A DNA stretch of 64,000 nucleotides from DATEOR01 sp963841425 (lineage in GTDB: Bacteria; Actinomycetota; Thermoleophilia; Gaiellales; Gaiellaceae), in NCBI GenBank assembly GCA_963841425.1, contig CAWJCL010000002.1, positions 992,001-1,056,000 on the forward strand, given 5' to 3'. Below the pieces are notes generated by a model. The model did not search any database. It was not told where the DNA came from and saw only the letters and a list, made by a program, of their open reading frames with translations. The position numbers were made by a program, and so were the translations under genes. Below, one piece after another: positions 15,450 to 22,846 of the stretch; positions within the stretch are counted from its first letter, which is position 1; every line of letters starts with the position of its first letter.

Positions 15450-18053
15450 GTGGACCTGCCGTCGGGCACCGTCACGCTGCTCTTCACAGACATCGAGGGC
15501 TCCACGGCGCTCGCGGAAAAGGCCGGTGATCGCTGGCCGGGCCTCCTCGCCGAGCACAACCGCATCTTGCGGGAGGCCTTTTCCGCCCACGACGGAGTCG
15601 AGCTGGGCTCCGAAGGGGATGCGTTCTTCGTCGCGTTCAACACCGCCGGCTCCGCGGCGGCGGCCGCGGCGGAGGCACAGCGTGCGCTCGCCTCCCATGC
15701 GTGGCCGGACGACGACGTCATCCGCGTCCGCATGGGGCTCCATACCGGCGAGCCCACGCCGACTGCCGACGGCTACGTCGGCCTCGACATGCACCGGGCC
15801 GCCCGCGTGGCGAACGCCGCACACGGGGCGCAGGTCCTGCTCTCGCAGGCGACGCGCGACCTCCTCCCCGAGGATCTCGACGGCCTCACTTTCCGCGACC
15901 TCGGCGACCACCGGCTGAAGGACCTCAGCGGGCCCCAGCGCCTGCACCAGCTTTGCATCGACGGCCTCGCCGCAGATTTCCCGCCCCCGCGGACGATCGA
16001 AGGCCGCGCGACGAATCTCCCCGCTCAGCCGACGCCGCTCGTCGGCCGGGACGCGGAGCTCGAAGCGGTGTGCACGCTTCTCCTAGACGAGGACACCCGG
16101 ATGGTGACGCTCACGGGGCCGGGCGGAATCGGCAAGACCCGCCTGGCCCTTCAGGTCGCCGCCGACCTGGTAGGCGAGTTCCCGGACGGCGTGTACGGCG
16201 TCCTCCTCGCGCCCGTGAGCGATCCGGATCTCGTTCCATTCGAGCTTGCCCGGGTGCTCGGCGTCGAGGAGAGCTCGTCGCTCTCGCTCACCGAGGCGCT
16301 CAAGGCGGAGCTCCGGAACCGCCGCGCGCTCATCGTCTTCGACAACTTCGAGCACGTCGGCGCGGCGGCGGAGGTCCTTGCCGTCCTCCTCGGCGCGTGC
16401 CAGCGGCTCAAGATGCTGGTGACGAGCCGTGAGCCCCTGCGGATCGCGGCCGAGCGCCAGTTCCCCGTCCCGCCTCTGGGCCTGCCCGCGTCGCCGGGCG
16501 TGAAGACGGCCGCAGAGGCAGCAGGATCCGACGCGGTCATGCTCTTCGTGGAGCGCGCCCGTGCGCTTCGGCCCGACTTCGAGCTGACAGACGCGACGGC
16601 GCCGATCGTCGCCGAGATCTGCGAGCGCCTCGACGGGCTGCCGCTCGCCATCGAGCTCGCGGCGGCCTGGGCGAAGGTCCTCCCGCCCGCTTCTCTGCTT
16701 CGCCGGCTCGAGAATCGCTTGGAGCTCCCTGCCGCACGGGGGCGCGAAGTCCCGGCGCGGCAAAGCACCCTGCGCCAGGCGATCGCCTGGAGCTACGACC
16801 TGCTCGGCGACGAGGAGCGCCGCCTCCATTTCCGGCTGTCGGTCTTCATGGGTGGATTCACCCTCGAGGCGGCCGAGCGCGTCGCCGGTGCCGACAAGCT
16901 CGACGTGCTGGAGGGCGTCGCCTCGCTGGTCGACCGTAGCCTGCTCCGCGAGGCCGAAGAAGCCGGCGGCGAGCCGCGCTTCTCGATGCTCGAGACGATC
17001 CGCGAGTTCGCGCGCGAGCAGCTCGCGCAGGCGGGCGAGGAGGATCTGCTGCTCAAGCGCCATGCGCTCGAGTTCGCGCAGTTCGCGGAGGAAGCCGATG
17101 CCGGCCTGCGGGGCGACGATCAGCTCCTCTGGTTCGAGCGCCTGGAGTCGGAGCACGACAATCTCCGCGCCGCGCTCGACTCGTCGCTCGCCGCCGGGGA
17201 TGACGAGACGGCGCTTCGCCTCGGTGGCGCGCTCGGCTGGTTCTGGTACACCCACGGCCACGCACTGGAGGGCTGCAACCGGCTGACCGAGCTCCTGGCG
17301 GCGACCGAGGGGGCGCCGGAGAAGCTACGGGCTCGCCCGCTCTACGCCCTCGGCGTCCTGGTCGATCAGCGTGGCGAGCCGGAGCGGGCGGCCGAGCTGG
17401 TCGAGCGGAGCCTGGCCGTCTTTCGCGAGCAGGGCGACCGCGAGCGCGTCGCCGCGGCGCTGAACAGCCTCGGCTCGATCAAGCGCGCGTTGGGTGAACT
17501 CGATGCGGCTCGTTCTCTCCTCGAGGAGGGCCTGGCAATCCGCCGTGAGCTCGGCGACGAGGCCCGCGCGGCGTCATCGCTCGGGAACCTCGGCATCCTC
17601 GCGTTCGAGCGGGGGGACCTCGACGACGCAGAGTCTCGCTTCCTCGAAGCCCTCGAGCTCGACCGGATGCACGGGAACGAGTGGGGAGCGTGCACGGGGT
17701 TGGACAGCCTGGCTGCGGTCGCGATCGAACGCGGGGATCACGAGCGTGCGCGCGAGCTCAACCGCGCGATGCTCGCTTCCGTGCAACGGGTGCGGGATCA
17801 GGAGCTGATCGCCTTCGGGCTCGAGAAGGCCGCGATTCTCGCCGCAGCCGAGAACAAGGCGGCTCGGGCAGGCCGGCTCGCAGGCGCCGCGGACGCTGTC
17901 CGCGAAGCGGCTGGGATCGACCGCAGTGACTTCGATCGCAGATGGCTCGATCGCCACCTCGGCCAGGTCGCCGGCGACGAGTTCGAGACCCGTCGCGCGG
18001 CAGGGAAGGCGATCGTGCCCGAAGAAGCGCTTCGCGAAGCTCTGGAGGGCTGA
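15450..18053 (+). CDS. Class III cyclase-NTPase-TPR transcriptional regulator-like protein
   Basis: 867 residues from GTG 15450. Residues 1-170: cyclase domain with LFTDIEGSTALAE and LGSEGDAFFVAF metal sites. Residues 195-480: STAND/NB-ARC-like ATPase with Walker A TGPGGIGKTR (about 222), Walker B LIVFDNFEHV (about 295) and the GLPLAIELAAAWAK motif (about 395). Residues 480-600: winged-helix-like (QAIAWSYDLLGDEERRL). Residues 620-830: TPR repeats. The domain set is typical of large signalling ATPases that combine cyclic-nucleotide production with ligand- or partner-gated switching. No DNA-binding domain is visible. Followed 4 bp later by a membrane-protein gene. Confidence 0.92.
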   Translation: MDLPSGTVTLLFTDIEGSTALAEKAGDRWPGLLAEHNRILREAFSAHDGVELGSEGDAFFVAFNTAGSAAAAAAEAQRALASHAWPDDDVIRVRMGLHTGEPTPTADGYVGLDMHRAARVANAAHGAQVLLSQATRDLLPEDLDGLTFRDLGDHRLKDLSGPQRLHQLCIDGLAADFPPPRTIEGRATNLPAQPTPLVGRDAELEAVCTLLLDEDTRMVTLTGPGGIGKTRLALQVAADLVGEFPDGVYGVLLAPVSDPDLVPFELARVLGVEESSSLSLTEALKAELRNRRALIVFDNFEHVGAAAEVLAVLLGACQRLKMLVTSREPLRIAAERQFPVPPLGLPASPGVKTAAEAAGSDAVMLFVERARALRPDFELTDATAPIVAEICERLDGLPLAIELAAAWAKVLPPASLLRRLENRLELPAARGREVPARQSTLRQAIAWSYDLLGDEERRLHFRLSVFMGGFTLEAAERVAGADKLDVLEGVASLVDRSLLREAEEAGGEPRFSMLETIREFAREQLAQAGEEDLLLKRHALEFAQFAEEADAGLRGDDQLLWFERLESEHDNLRAALDSSLAAGDDETALRLGGALGWFWYTHGHALEGCNRLTELLAATEGAPEKLRARPLYALGVLVDQRGEPERAAELVERSLAVFREQGDRERVAAALNSLGSIKRALGELDAARSLLEEGLAIRRELGDEARAASSLGNLGILAFERGDLDDAESRFLEALELDRMHGNEWGACTGLDSLAAVAIERGDHERARELNRAMLASVQRVRDQELIAFGLEKAAILAAAENKAARAGRLAGAADAVREAAGIDRSDFDRRWLDRHLGQVAGDEFETRRAAGKAIVPEEALREALEG

Positions 18054-18057
18054 GGTA

Positions 18058-18804
18058 ATGAGCGACATCTTCCTCTTCCTCGGCGCCTTCGCGGCCAGTG
18101 CGGTCGAAATGGTCGAGGCGCTCACGATCGTGCTCGCGGTCGGGGTCACTCGCGGCTGGCGATCGCCGCTGATCGGCGTCGCCGCGGCGACGGTCGCGCT
18201 GGTCGCGATCATCGCGGCGCTTGGCCCCGCCCTGCAGCTCCTGCCGATCGACGTGCTTCGGCTAGTGGTCGGGGCGCTGCTTCTCTGCTTCGGACTGCAG
18301 TGGCTGCGGAAGGCGATCCTCCGGTCGAGCGGGTACAAACCGATGCACGACGAGGAGGAAGCCTTTCTCGCGGAACGCGCCGAAGCGGCCGCGGCTGGGA
18401 AAGACGAACGCATCGGGATCGACTGGTACGGGTTCACGATCGCGTTCAAGGGAGTGCTGCTCGAGGGCCTCGAGGTCGCGTTCATCGTGATCACCTTCGG
18501 GAGCACGCAGGGACGGCTCGGACTCGCGGCAGCGGCTGCGGGGACGGCGCTCATGCTCGTCGCAACGGTCGGAGTCCTCGTGCACGCGCCGCTCTCGCGC
18601 GTCCCCGAAAACACGATCAAGTTCGCCGTCGGGCTCTTGCTGACGACCTTCGGCACGTTCTGGGCGGCTGAAGGCGCCGGGGTCAGCTGGCCCGGCGAGG
18701 AGCTCGCGCTGCTCGGCCTGCTCGGCTTCCTCGCGGCGCTCGCCTTCCTGCTCGTGGAGCTCCTCCGCCGCCAGCGGCTTTCGCTTCAGCCGGGTGAAGC
18801 ATGA
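18058..18804 (+). CDS. Multi-pass membrane protein with twin ExxE motifs (COG4280-like)
   Basis: 248 residues, ATG at 18058, 4 bp after the cyclase stop. About seven hydrophobic segments. Helix 1 carries E17-M-V-E20 and a later helix carries E136-G-L-E139, giving a two-fold repeat. FTR1-type iron permeases use REGLE-like motifs in the same way, so a metal-ion transport role is an inference, not shown. A hydrophilic acidic loop lies at about residues 95-125. The next gene overlaps by ATGA. Confidence 0.75.
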   Translation: MSDIFLFLGAFAASAVEMVEALTIVLAVGVTRGWRSPLIGVAAATVALVAIIAALGPALQLLPIDVLRLVVGALLLCFGLQWLRKAILRSSGYKPMHDEEEAFLAERAEAAAAGKDERIGIDWYGFTIAFKGVLLEGLEVAFIVITFGSTQGRLGLAAAAAGTALMLVATVGVLVHAPLSRVPENTIKFAVGLLLTTFGTFWAAEGAGVSWPGEELALLGLLGFLAALAFLLVELLRRQRLSLQPGEA

Positions 18805-19001
18805 GGTACGTACGGTCGTTCGCCGCCTTCTGGTGGGACTTCATCGTGGGGGACGACTGGCGCGTTGCGGCGGGAGTCGTGATCGCGCTGGGCCTGACCG
18901 CGGCGCTTTCCGACTACGGCTGGAGCGCGTGGTGGCTGCTCCCGCTCTCGGTCGCCGTACTGCTCGGACGCTCGCTTCAGCGTGCGACGAGATCCGGGTA
19001 G
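18801..19001 (+). CDS. Small two-helix membrane protein
   Basis: 66 residues, start overlapping the previous stop (ATGA). Two hydrophobic helices (about 20-36 and 40-58), rich in Trp, joined by a short loop; the end is RSLQRATRSG. The last six codons are supplied by an inserted duplicate of another gene (see 18977-19162), so the original C-terminus was probably different. Likely partner of the twin-ExxE membrane protein. Confidence 0.62.
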   Translation: MRYVRSFAAFWWDFIVGDDWRVAAGVVIALGLTAALSDYGWSAWWLLPLSVAVLLGRSLQRATRSG

Positions 19002-19162
19002 CGGCCGGCGTCGAACTCGCGGACGAAGTCGCCGAGCCCGTGGTCGAACGAGAAGCCGCGGTCGTGCGCCTGCCGGTAGTCCACCACGAGCACGCCGAGG
19101 TCGTCGAGCGGGCTCGACGGCGGGACGGTGATCTCAGGCGCGTCCCGAACCGGTCTCGCCAT
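18977..19162 (-). CDS. Internally deleted duplicate of the 102-aa hypothetical gene
   Basis: 61 residues, ATG at 19162. Nearly identical at DNA level to 14534-14834 but lacking exactly 120 bp (40 codons), the segment between two copies of TCGACGAC (minus-strand sense). The protein therefore joins PPSSPLDD straight to LGVLVVDYRQAH. The last residues differ (VAR versus VAEK) because the duplicated block ends there. It lies antisense to the 3' end of the small membrane gene. Whether it is still expressed is unclear. Confidence 0.6.
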   Translation of the reverse strand: MARPVRDAPEITVPPSSPLDDLGVLVVDYRQAHDRGFSFDHGLGDFVREFDAGRYPDLVAR

Positions 19163-19176
19163 GCCTCCGAGTCTAT
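18980..19176. repeat. Segmental duplicate of 14535-14848
   Basis: About 195 bp matching 14535-14848 at roughly 95% identity outside a 120-bp deletion. Both copies include about 14 bases upstream of the start codon (GCCTCCGAGTCTA). The copy boundary falls inside the stop region of the gene, so the block moved without its original downstream neighbour. Confidence 0.8.
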
Positions 19177-19226
19177 CCAGAGATTCGTGAATCGCTTGTG
19201 AGCGAGGAGAGTAGGATCGGCTCCTC

Positions 19227-20696
19227 ATGGCCTGGGAGCCGATCCCCGTAGACGGCGAGGTCACGCTGCACCACGACATGGTGGACGGGCTCTCCACCTA
19301 CTGGGTGGAGAGCGGTGGCCCGTTTCGCGCCGTGTTGGTGTTCCGCGTCGGCATGGCCGACGAGACGTTGCCCACCCATGGGATCTGCCATCTCGTCGAG
19401 CACCTGGCGATCGAGCCCCAGCCGCGCCTCTATGCCCATAACGGCTGGTGCTCGATCGACGCGACCGGATTCTGGGCCGAGGGCGATCGCGACGAGGTGC
19501 TCGATTACCTGTCGGGCGTGGCGCGGCGGCTGCATCCACTTCCACGCGACCGGATGGTCGCCGAGCGCCAGATCCTCGCGACGGAGGGCAGTCAGCGGGG
19601 CGGGTCGATCGTCACGACGCTCCTCAGCTGCCGCTGGGGTGCGCGGACATACGGCACGGCCAGCTACGACGAGTTCGGGTTGTTCCGCCTCAGCGAGGAT
19701 GAGGCGCAGGCATGGGCTGATCGCTATTTCGTCGCCGACAACGCGGTGCTCTTCATGACGGGCGAGCCTTCCGAGGGCTTCAGCCTCGAGCTGCCTCGAG
19801 GAGAGCGGCAAGCCCTACCCCTCGCCGAGCCGATCAGCGGGCTGCAGCTTCCCACCGGCATCAGTCTTGGGCAGGGCGGCGTCGGCGTCGGCATGGAGGT
19901 CGACCGTTCTCCCGGCACTGGGCTGGCGCTCGCCTTGCTGGCGTCCGCCGCCACTGTCCGCCTGCGACACGAGCTAGGCGTCACCTACCACGTGGGCGCC
20001 GACTATCAGCTGGCGGGCCCTGACCAAGCCCACCTCACGATTGCGGCGGACTGTCTCGACACGAATGCCGAGCAGGTCGCGAACACCCTGCTGGCCGTGA
20101 TCGACAACCTCGCCTCGCAAGGTCCCGAGGAGGCGGACATGGAGCTCGAGCGCAAGCGGTTCCGGCGCGCGGTGAGGGCACCCGCGGACGCGGTCGAGTG
20201 GTTCGCGACCGGCGACCTGATCGGGGTCACCCGCAAAAGGTTGCTCGAACAGATCACGTCGGCGTCAGACGTCACTGGCGAGGATGTGGCCGCCGTCGTC
20301 CAGGGCGGTGCGGAGCGGATGATCATGATCGTCCCGTCGCACGTCGCGCCGCCCGATCGATGCCGGCCGTATCCACATTTCAGTGCGCGGGCCGTCAGCG
20401 GTCGGCGCCTCCGAGTGAAGGGAATGGCGGGGTGGCTATCCGCGCGCAGGGCCGGGGTAATCCTGGGCGATGAAGGGCTGACCGCGATCTACGGTGACGA
20501 AAAGTTCAGCACGGTCGCGTGGAGCGATTGCGAAGTGGTTCTCCACTGGTCGAACGGCAGCGTGGTCGTCATCGGGCGAGACGGCGATCGAGTACCCGTG
20601 CTGGTCGACTCGTTCGGACGAAATGGGGCGCAAGCTGCGCTCGACGAGCTCAAGCGCCACGTCCCCGCGGATCGCTTCATCCTGATGCCGGACTGA
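19227..20696 (+). CDS. M16-family zinc metallopeptidase-like protein
   Basis: 489 residues, ATG at 19227. The inverted zinc motif H55-L-V-E-H59 is present, with a further Glu-rich segment (AERQILATEGSQ, near 115-125) that could give the third ligand. A second M16-like half (about 200-360) is present but lacks the motif, as in pitrilysin-type proteins. The last 85 residues (from about 400) look like an unrelated small beta domain with GWLSARRAGVILGDEGLTAIYGDEKF. No signal peptide; probably cytoplasmic. No partner peptidase or RiPP precursor is evident nearby. Confidence 0.83.
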   Translation: MAWEPIPVDGEVTLHHDMVDGLSTYWVESGGPFRAVLVFRVGMADETLPTHGICHLVEHLAIEPQPRLYAHNGWCSIDATGFWAEGDRDEVLDYLSGVARRLHPLPRDRMVAERQILATEGSQRGGSIVTTLLSCRWGARTYGTASYDEFGLFRLSEDEAQAWADRYFVADNAVLFMTGEPSEGFSLELPRGERQALPLAEPISGLQLPTGISLGQGGVGVGMEVDRSPGTGLALALLASAATVRLRHELGVTYHVGADYQLAGPDQAHLTIAADCLDTNAEQVANTLLAVIDNLASQGPEEADMELERKRFRRAVRAPADAVEWFATGDLIGVTRKRLLEQITSASDVTGEDVAAVVQGGAERMIMIVPSHVAPPDRCRPYPHFSARAVSGRRLRVKGMAGWLSARRAGVILGDEGLTAIYGDEKFSTVAWSDCEVVLHWSNGSVVVIGRDGDRVPVLVDSFGRNGAQAALDELKRHVPADRFILMPD

Positions 20697-20846
20697 TCAG
20701 CGACCGCTGGAGGGGAGGTACGCCTGCAACGGGCGCGCAGGCGGCTCCTCGTGGTCGGGCGGTGCATCGGGGGCACGGAGCCGCCCTTGCGATCTGGGCT
20801 CCTTGTGCCAGCGCTTTCGCTCGATCCATGCTTTCAACGTGCTCAT
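20697..20846 (-). CDS. Possible small basic protein (49 aa)
   Basis: ATG at 20846. A basic, Trp-containing N-terminus (STLKAWIERKRWHKEP) is followed by a proline-rich tail. Its stop abuts the stop of the convergent M16 gene through a shared TGATCA. No good ribosome-binding site. It could be a real small protein or a chance frame. Confidence 0.33.
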   Translation of the reverse strand: MSTLKAWIERKRWHKEPRSQGRLRAPDAPPDHEEPPARPLQAYLPSSGR

Positions 20847-20920
20847 GGTCACATGATACCCAAGGGCTCCGCGATGCAAGCTTGAAATGCCCGGCGATAC
20901 CTTGGCTCGCTACACCTGGG

Positions 20921-22186
20921 CTAGCAGTGCGACCGAGGGGCCGCCACGTCCACGAGCAGGCGGGCGAGCACGCCGGGGTCGCTCGGGAGCTCGAAGTGAT
21001 TGACGCCGGGACTGTCGGTGAGGCTGAAGTGGAAGCACGGCATGGCCGTCCAGACACCGACCGCGTCGTTGGTGATGTCCTCCTGGTTGATATCGCCGTC
21101 GCGCGTGAAGAAGGTATTCGACCCGTCGACGACCTGGCCAACCGAGAGGTCGTCAAGCCCGAGCCCGACGCCCGTTTCGAGCCCCGAGCCCTTCTCGGCG
21201 TAGACGTCCACATTCGGGAACGACGCCGGATCGGCGAACTTGACGAAGCCGATGTAGTGGTCTGCAATCGGTTTCACCCAGGACAGGCCGGCGTCGTCGA
21301 AGAGCTCACGGTAGTCCTCGGGGGTGTACGTCTTGCCCGTCGAGAAGTCCTCGACGACGGTCTCCTGGTCGCCGAAGATGCTCGGGTCGGACGCGCTCAT
21401 GTAGCTGGACGGGTTCCGGAGCATCATCTCGGCGCCGGCGAGCGCCGTCTCGGGATTCGTCGGGAACGTGAAGTCGGTGACGTCCAGGCCTGTGAAGAAG
21501 AGTGGGTAAAGGACGCCCTGGCCGGGGAAGTTGCCCGCGAACGGCGTGAAGCCGTGGATGTACTTGTCCTTCCAGCGCTGTGACGTGTGCGTGAGCAGGT
21601 ACTGGACGTAGAGCGGGCCGTTCGAGTGGCCGACGAGGTGCACGGGCGTGTTCCCGTTGTCGCGGTACGTGTCCTCGACCAGCGCCTTCGTCCGGTTGAG
21701 GAAGTTGCGCATGTCGGGAGTGAGGCGCGAGTCGTAGCCCGCCACCCGGATGTCGCGGTCGCGGACGTAACCCGCGCCTTCGAGCGCCTCGTACATGGGC
21801 TCGTAGAACGGCGCGCTCTCGGTCTTTCCGTAGTTCTCGATCTGGACGTCGACACCGCGTTGATCGCGGAACCGCAGGCGCATCGGCTTGGCCGGGTTGT
21901 CCTCGTAGCGAAGCGTGAGGAGCTTCTGCTGGCAGACCTTGGAGAACGCGCTCGGCTCGTCGTTCAGGAAGAAGACGCGGAACGAGCCGGAACTCGGACA
22001 CTCCGGGGCCACGGTCTGGTGGTGCACCGTGACGCGGAGGGTCGTGAAGAAGTACGCCGGGAACATGACGACCGGGGCGCCGGCGGCCTCGCTCTCCGGC
22101 GCGGCTCTCTTCGCCGCCCCGGAGGACGGAAGGAGCAGAGCCGCCGCAACGGCCAGGCCCACGAGCATGACGAGTCGCTTCTTCAT
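20921..22186 (-). CDS. Secreted LCAT-like acyltransferase/lipase
   Basis: 421 residues from ATG 22186, after GGGAGAGGG; in-frame codons upstream are not needed. A signal peptide (MKKRLVMLVGLAVAAALLLP) precedes an alpha/beta hydrolase of the lecithin:cholesterol acyltransferase family. The nucleophile elbow is VHLVGHSNGPLYVQYLL; a late Asp region and the histidine in GVNHFELPSDPGV complete the probable triad. Extracellular; probably acts on phospholipids or acyl esters. It is followed by greA on the same strand (upstream) with the repeat 22252-22274 between them. Confidence 0.86.
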   Translation of the reverse strand: MKKRLVMLVGLAVAAALLLPSSGAAKRAAPESEAAGAPVVMFPAYFFTTLRVTVHHQTVAPECPSSGSFRVFFLNDEPSAFSKVCQQKLLTLRYEDNPAKPMRLRFRDQRGVDVQIENYGKTESAPFYEPMYEALEGAGYVRDRDIRVAGYDSRLTPDMRNFLNRTKALVEDTYRDNGNTPVHLVGHSNGPLYVQYLLTHTSQRWKDKYIHGFTPFAGNFPGQGVLYPLFFTGLDVTDFTFPTNPETALAGAEMMLRNPSSYMSASDPSIFGDQETVVEDFSTGKTYTPEDYRELFDDAGLSWVKPIADHYIGFVKFADPASFPNVDVYAEKGSGLETGVGLGLDDLSVGQVVDGSNTFFTRDGDINQEDITNDAVGVWTAMPCFHFSLTDSPGVNHFELPSDPGVLARLLVDVAAPRSHC

Positions 22187-22251
22187 CCCTCTCCCGGTGG
22201 ACCGCGCGACTCTACTCGTGCTTCCCACGCCTGACAAGCCGCGCAGGCGCA

Positions 22252-22274
22252 GCTGCTAGGGGCTCAGCGGCCGA
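22252..22274 (-). repeat. 23-bp repeat at the greA 3' end (partner of 8101-8123)
   Basis: Covers the final greA codons, its stop and 12 bases beyond; identical to 8101-8123. Contains GCTG...CAGC complementarity, so a weak hairpin is possible. Because the gene itself is intact here, this is the likely original site. Confidence 0.7.
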
Positions 22275-22719
22275 CCGTGGTGACCTTCGCGCGCCACTTA
22301 CCCTGCGGCGCTGCAACCACGATCTTGTCGCCGACCTTCGCGCCGAGCAACGCCTTGCCGAGCGGCGAGTCGGGGGAGACGCCGCCCACGCTCGAGATCT
22401 CCACGTCCATCGTCTCGCCGTCGTCGAGCTCGATCGAGACATGCGAGCCGACACGGATTTCCGCGCTCGCCGCTGCCGCTTCTTCGTCGACGAGAACGGC
22501 TCGCTGCAGTCGGTCGCGCAGGATCGTGATCCGGCGCTCGAGTAGGCCCTGCTCGTTCTTGGCAGCGTGGTACTCGAAGTTCTCGGAAAGGTCGCCGAAG
22601 CCTCTGGCGGTCGCGATTGCTTCGACCATCTCGGCCCGCTTGGGACCCTCGAGCATGGCGAGCTCGTCCTCCAGCTGAGCCTTCTGCTCGCGGGTGAGGT
22701 GTTCGGCCTTATCCGTCAC
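22264..22719 (-). CDS. greA: Transcription elongation factor GreA
   Basis: 151 residues from GTG 22719. The N-terminal coiled coil holds GPKRAEMVEAIATARGFGDLSENFEYHAAKNEQ, the signature of GreA, with the acidic tip residues (Asp-Leu-Ser-Glu) that enter the RNA-polymerase secondary channel. The C-terminal FKBP-like domain includes GGVSPDSPLGKALLGAKVGD. It rescues backtracked RNA polymerase by stimulating transcript cleavage. Length is usual. The 3' end of this gene is repeated elsewhere in the window. Confidence 0.96.
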   Translation of the reverse strand: MTDKAEHLTREQKAQLEDELAMLEGPKRAEMVEAIATARGFGDLSENFEYHAAKNEQGLLERRITILRDRLQRAVLVDEEAAAASAEIRVGSHVSIELDDGETMDVEISSVGGVSPDSPLGKALLGAKVGDKIVVAAPQGKWRAKVTTVGR

Positions 22720-22793
22720 GGCGAAGACACGCTACCGGTCGAGGCGGACCGGGAGCGTCTTCGGCGCTGAGCGGAACCGCATGCGAATCGACA

Positions 22794-22835
22794 GGACGGC
22801 CGGAATCGAACCCGCGTCCGCGAACCCCCGCACCA
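22794..22835 (-). other. tRNA/tmRNA T-arm-like remnant
   Basis: On the minus strand, just after the nrdJ stop, the sequence contains GCGGGTTCGATTCCGGC, a near-perfect T-arm (5-bp stem with one mismatch, 7-base TTCGATT loop), preceded by GTTCGCGGAC as at many tmRNA 3' ends. The flanking bases do not give an acceptor stem with CCA, an anticodon arm or a tag-peptide frame. It is best read as a tRNA/tmRNA-like relic or a chance hairpin in the nrdJ-greA spacer. Confidence 0.3.
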
Positions 22836-22846
22836 AACGTGATTGT

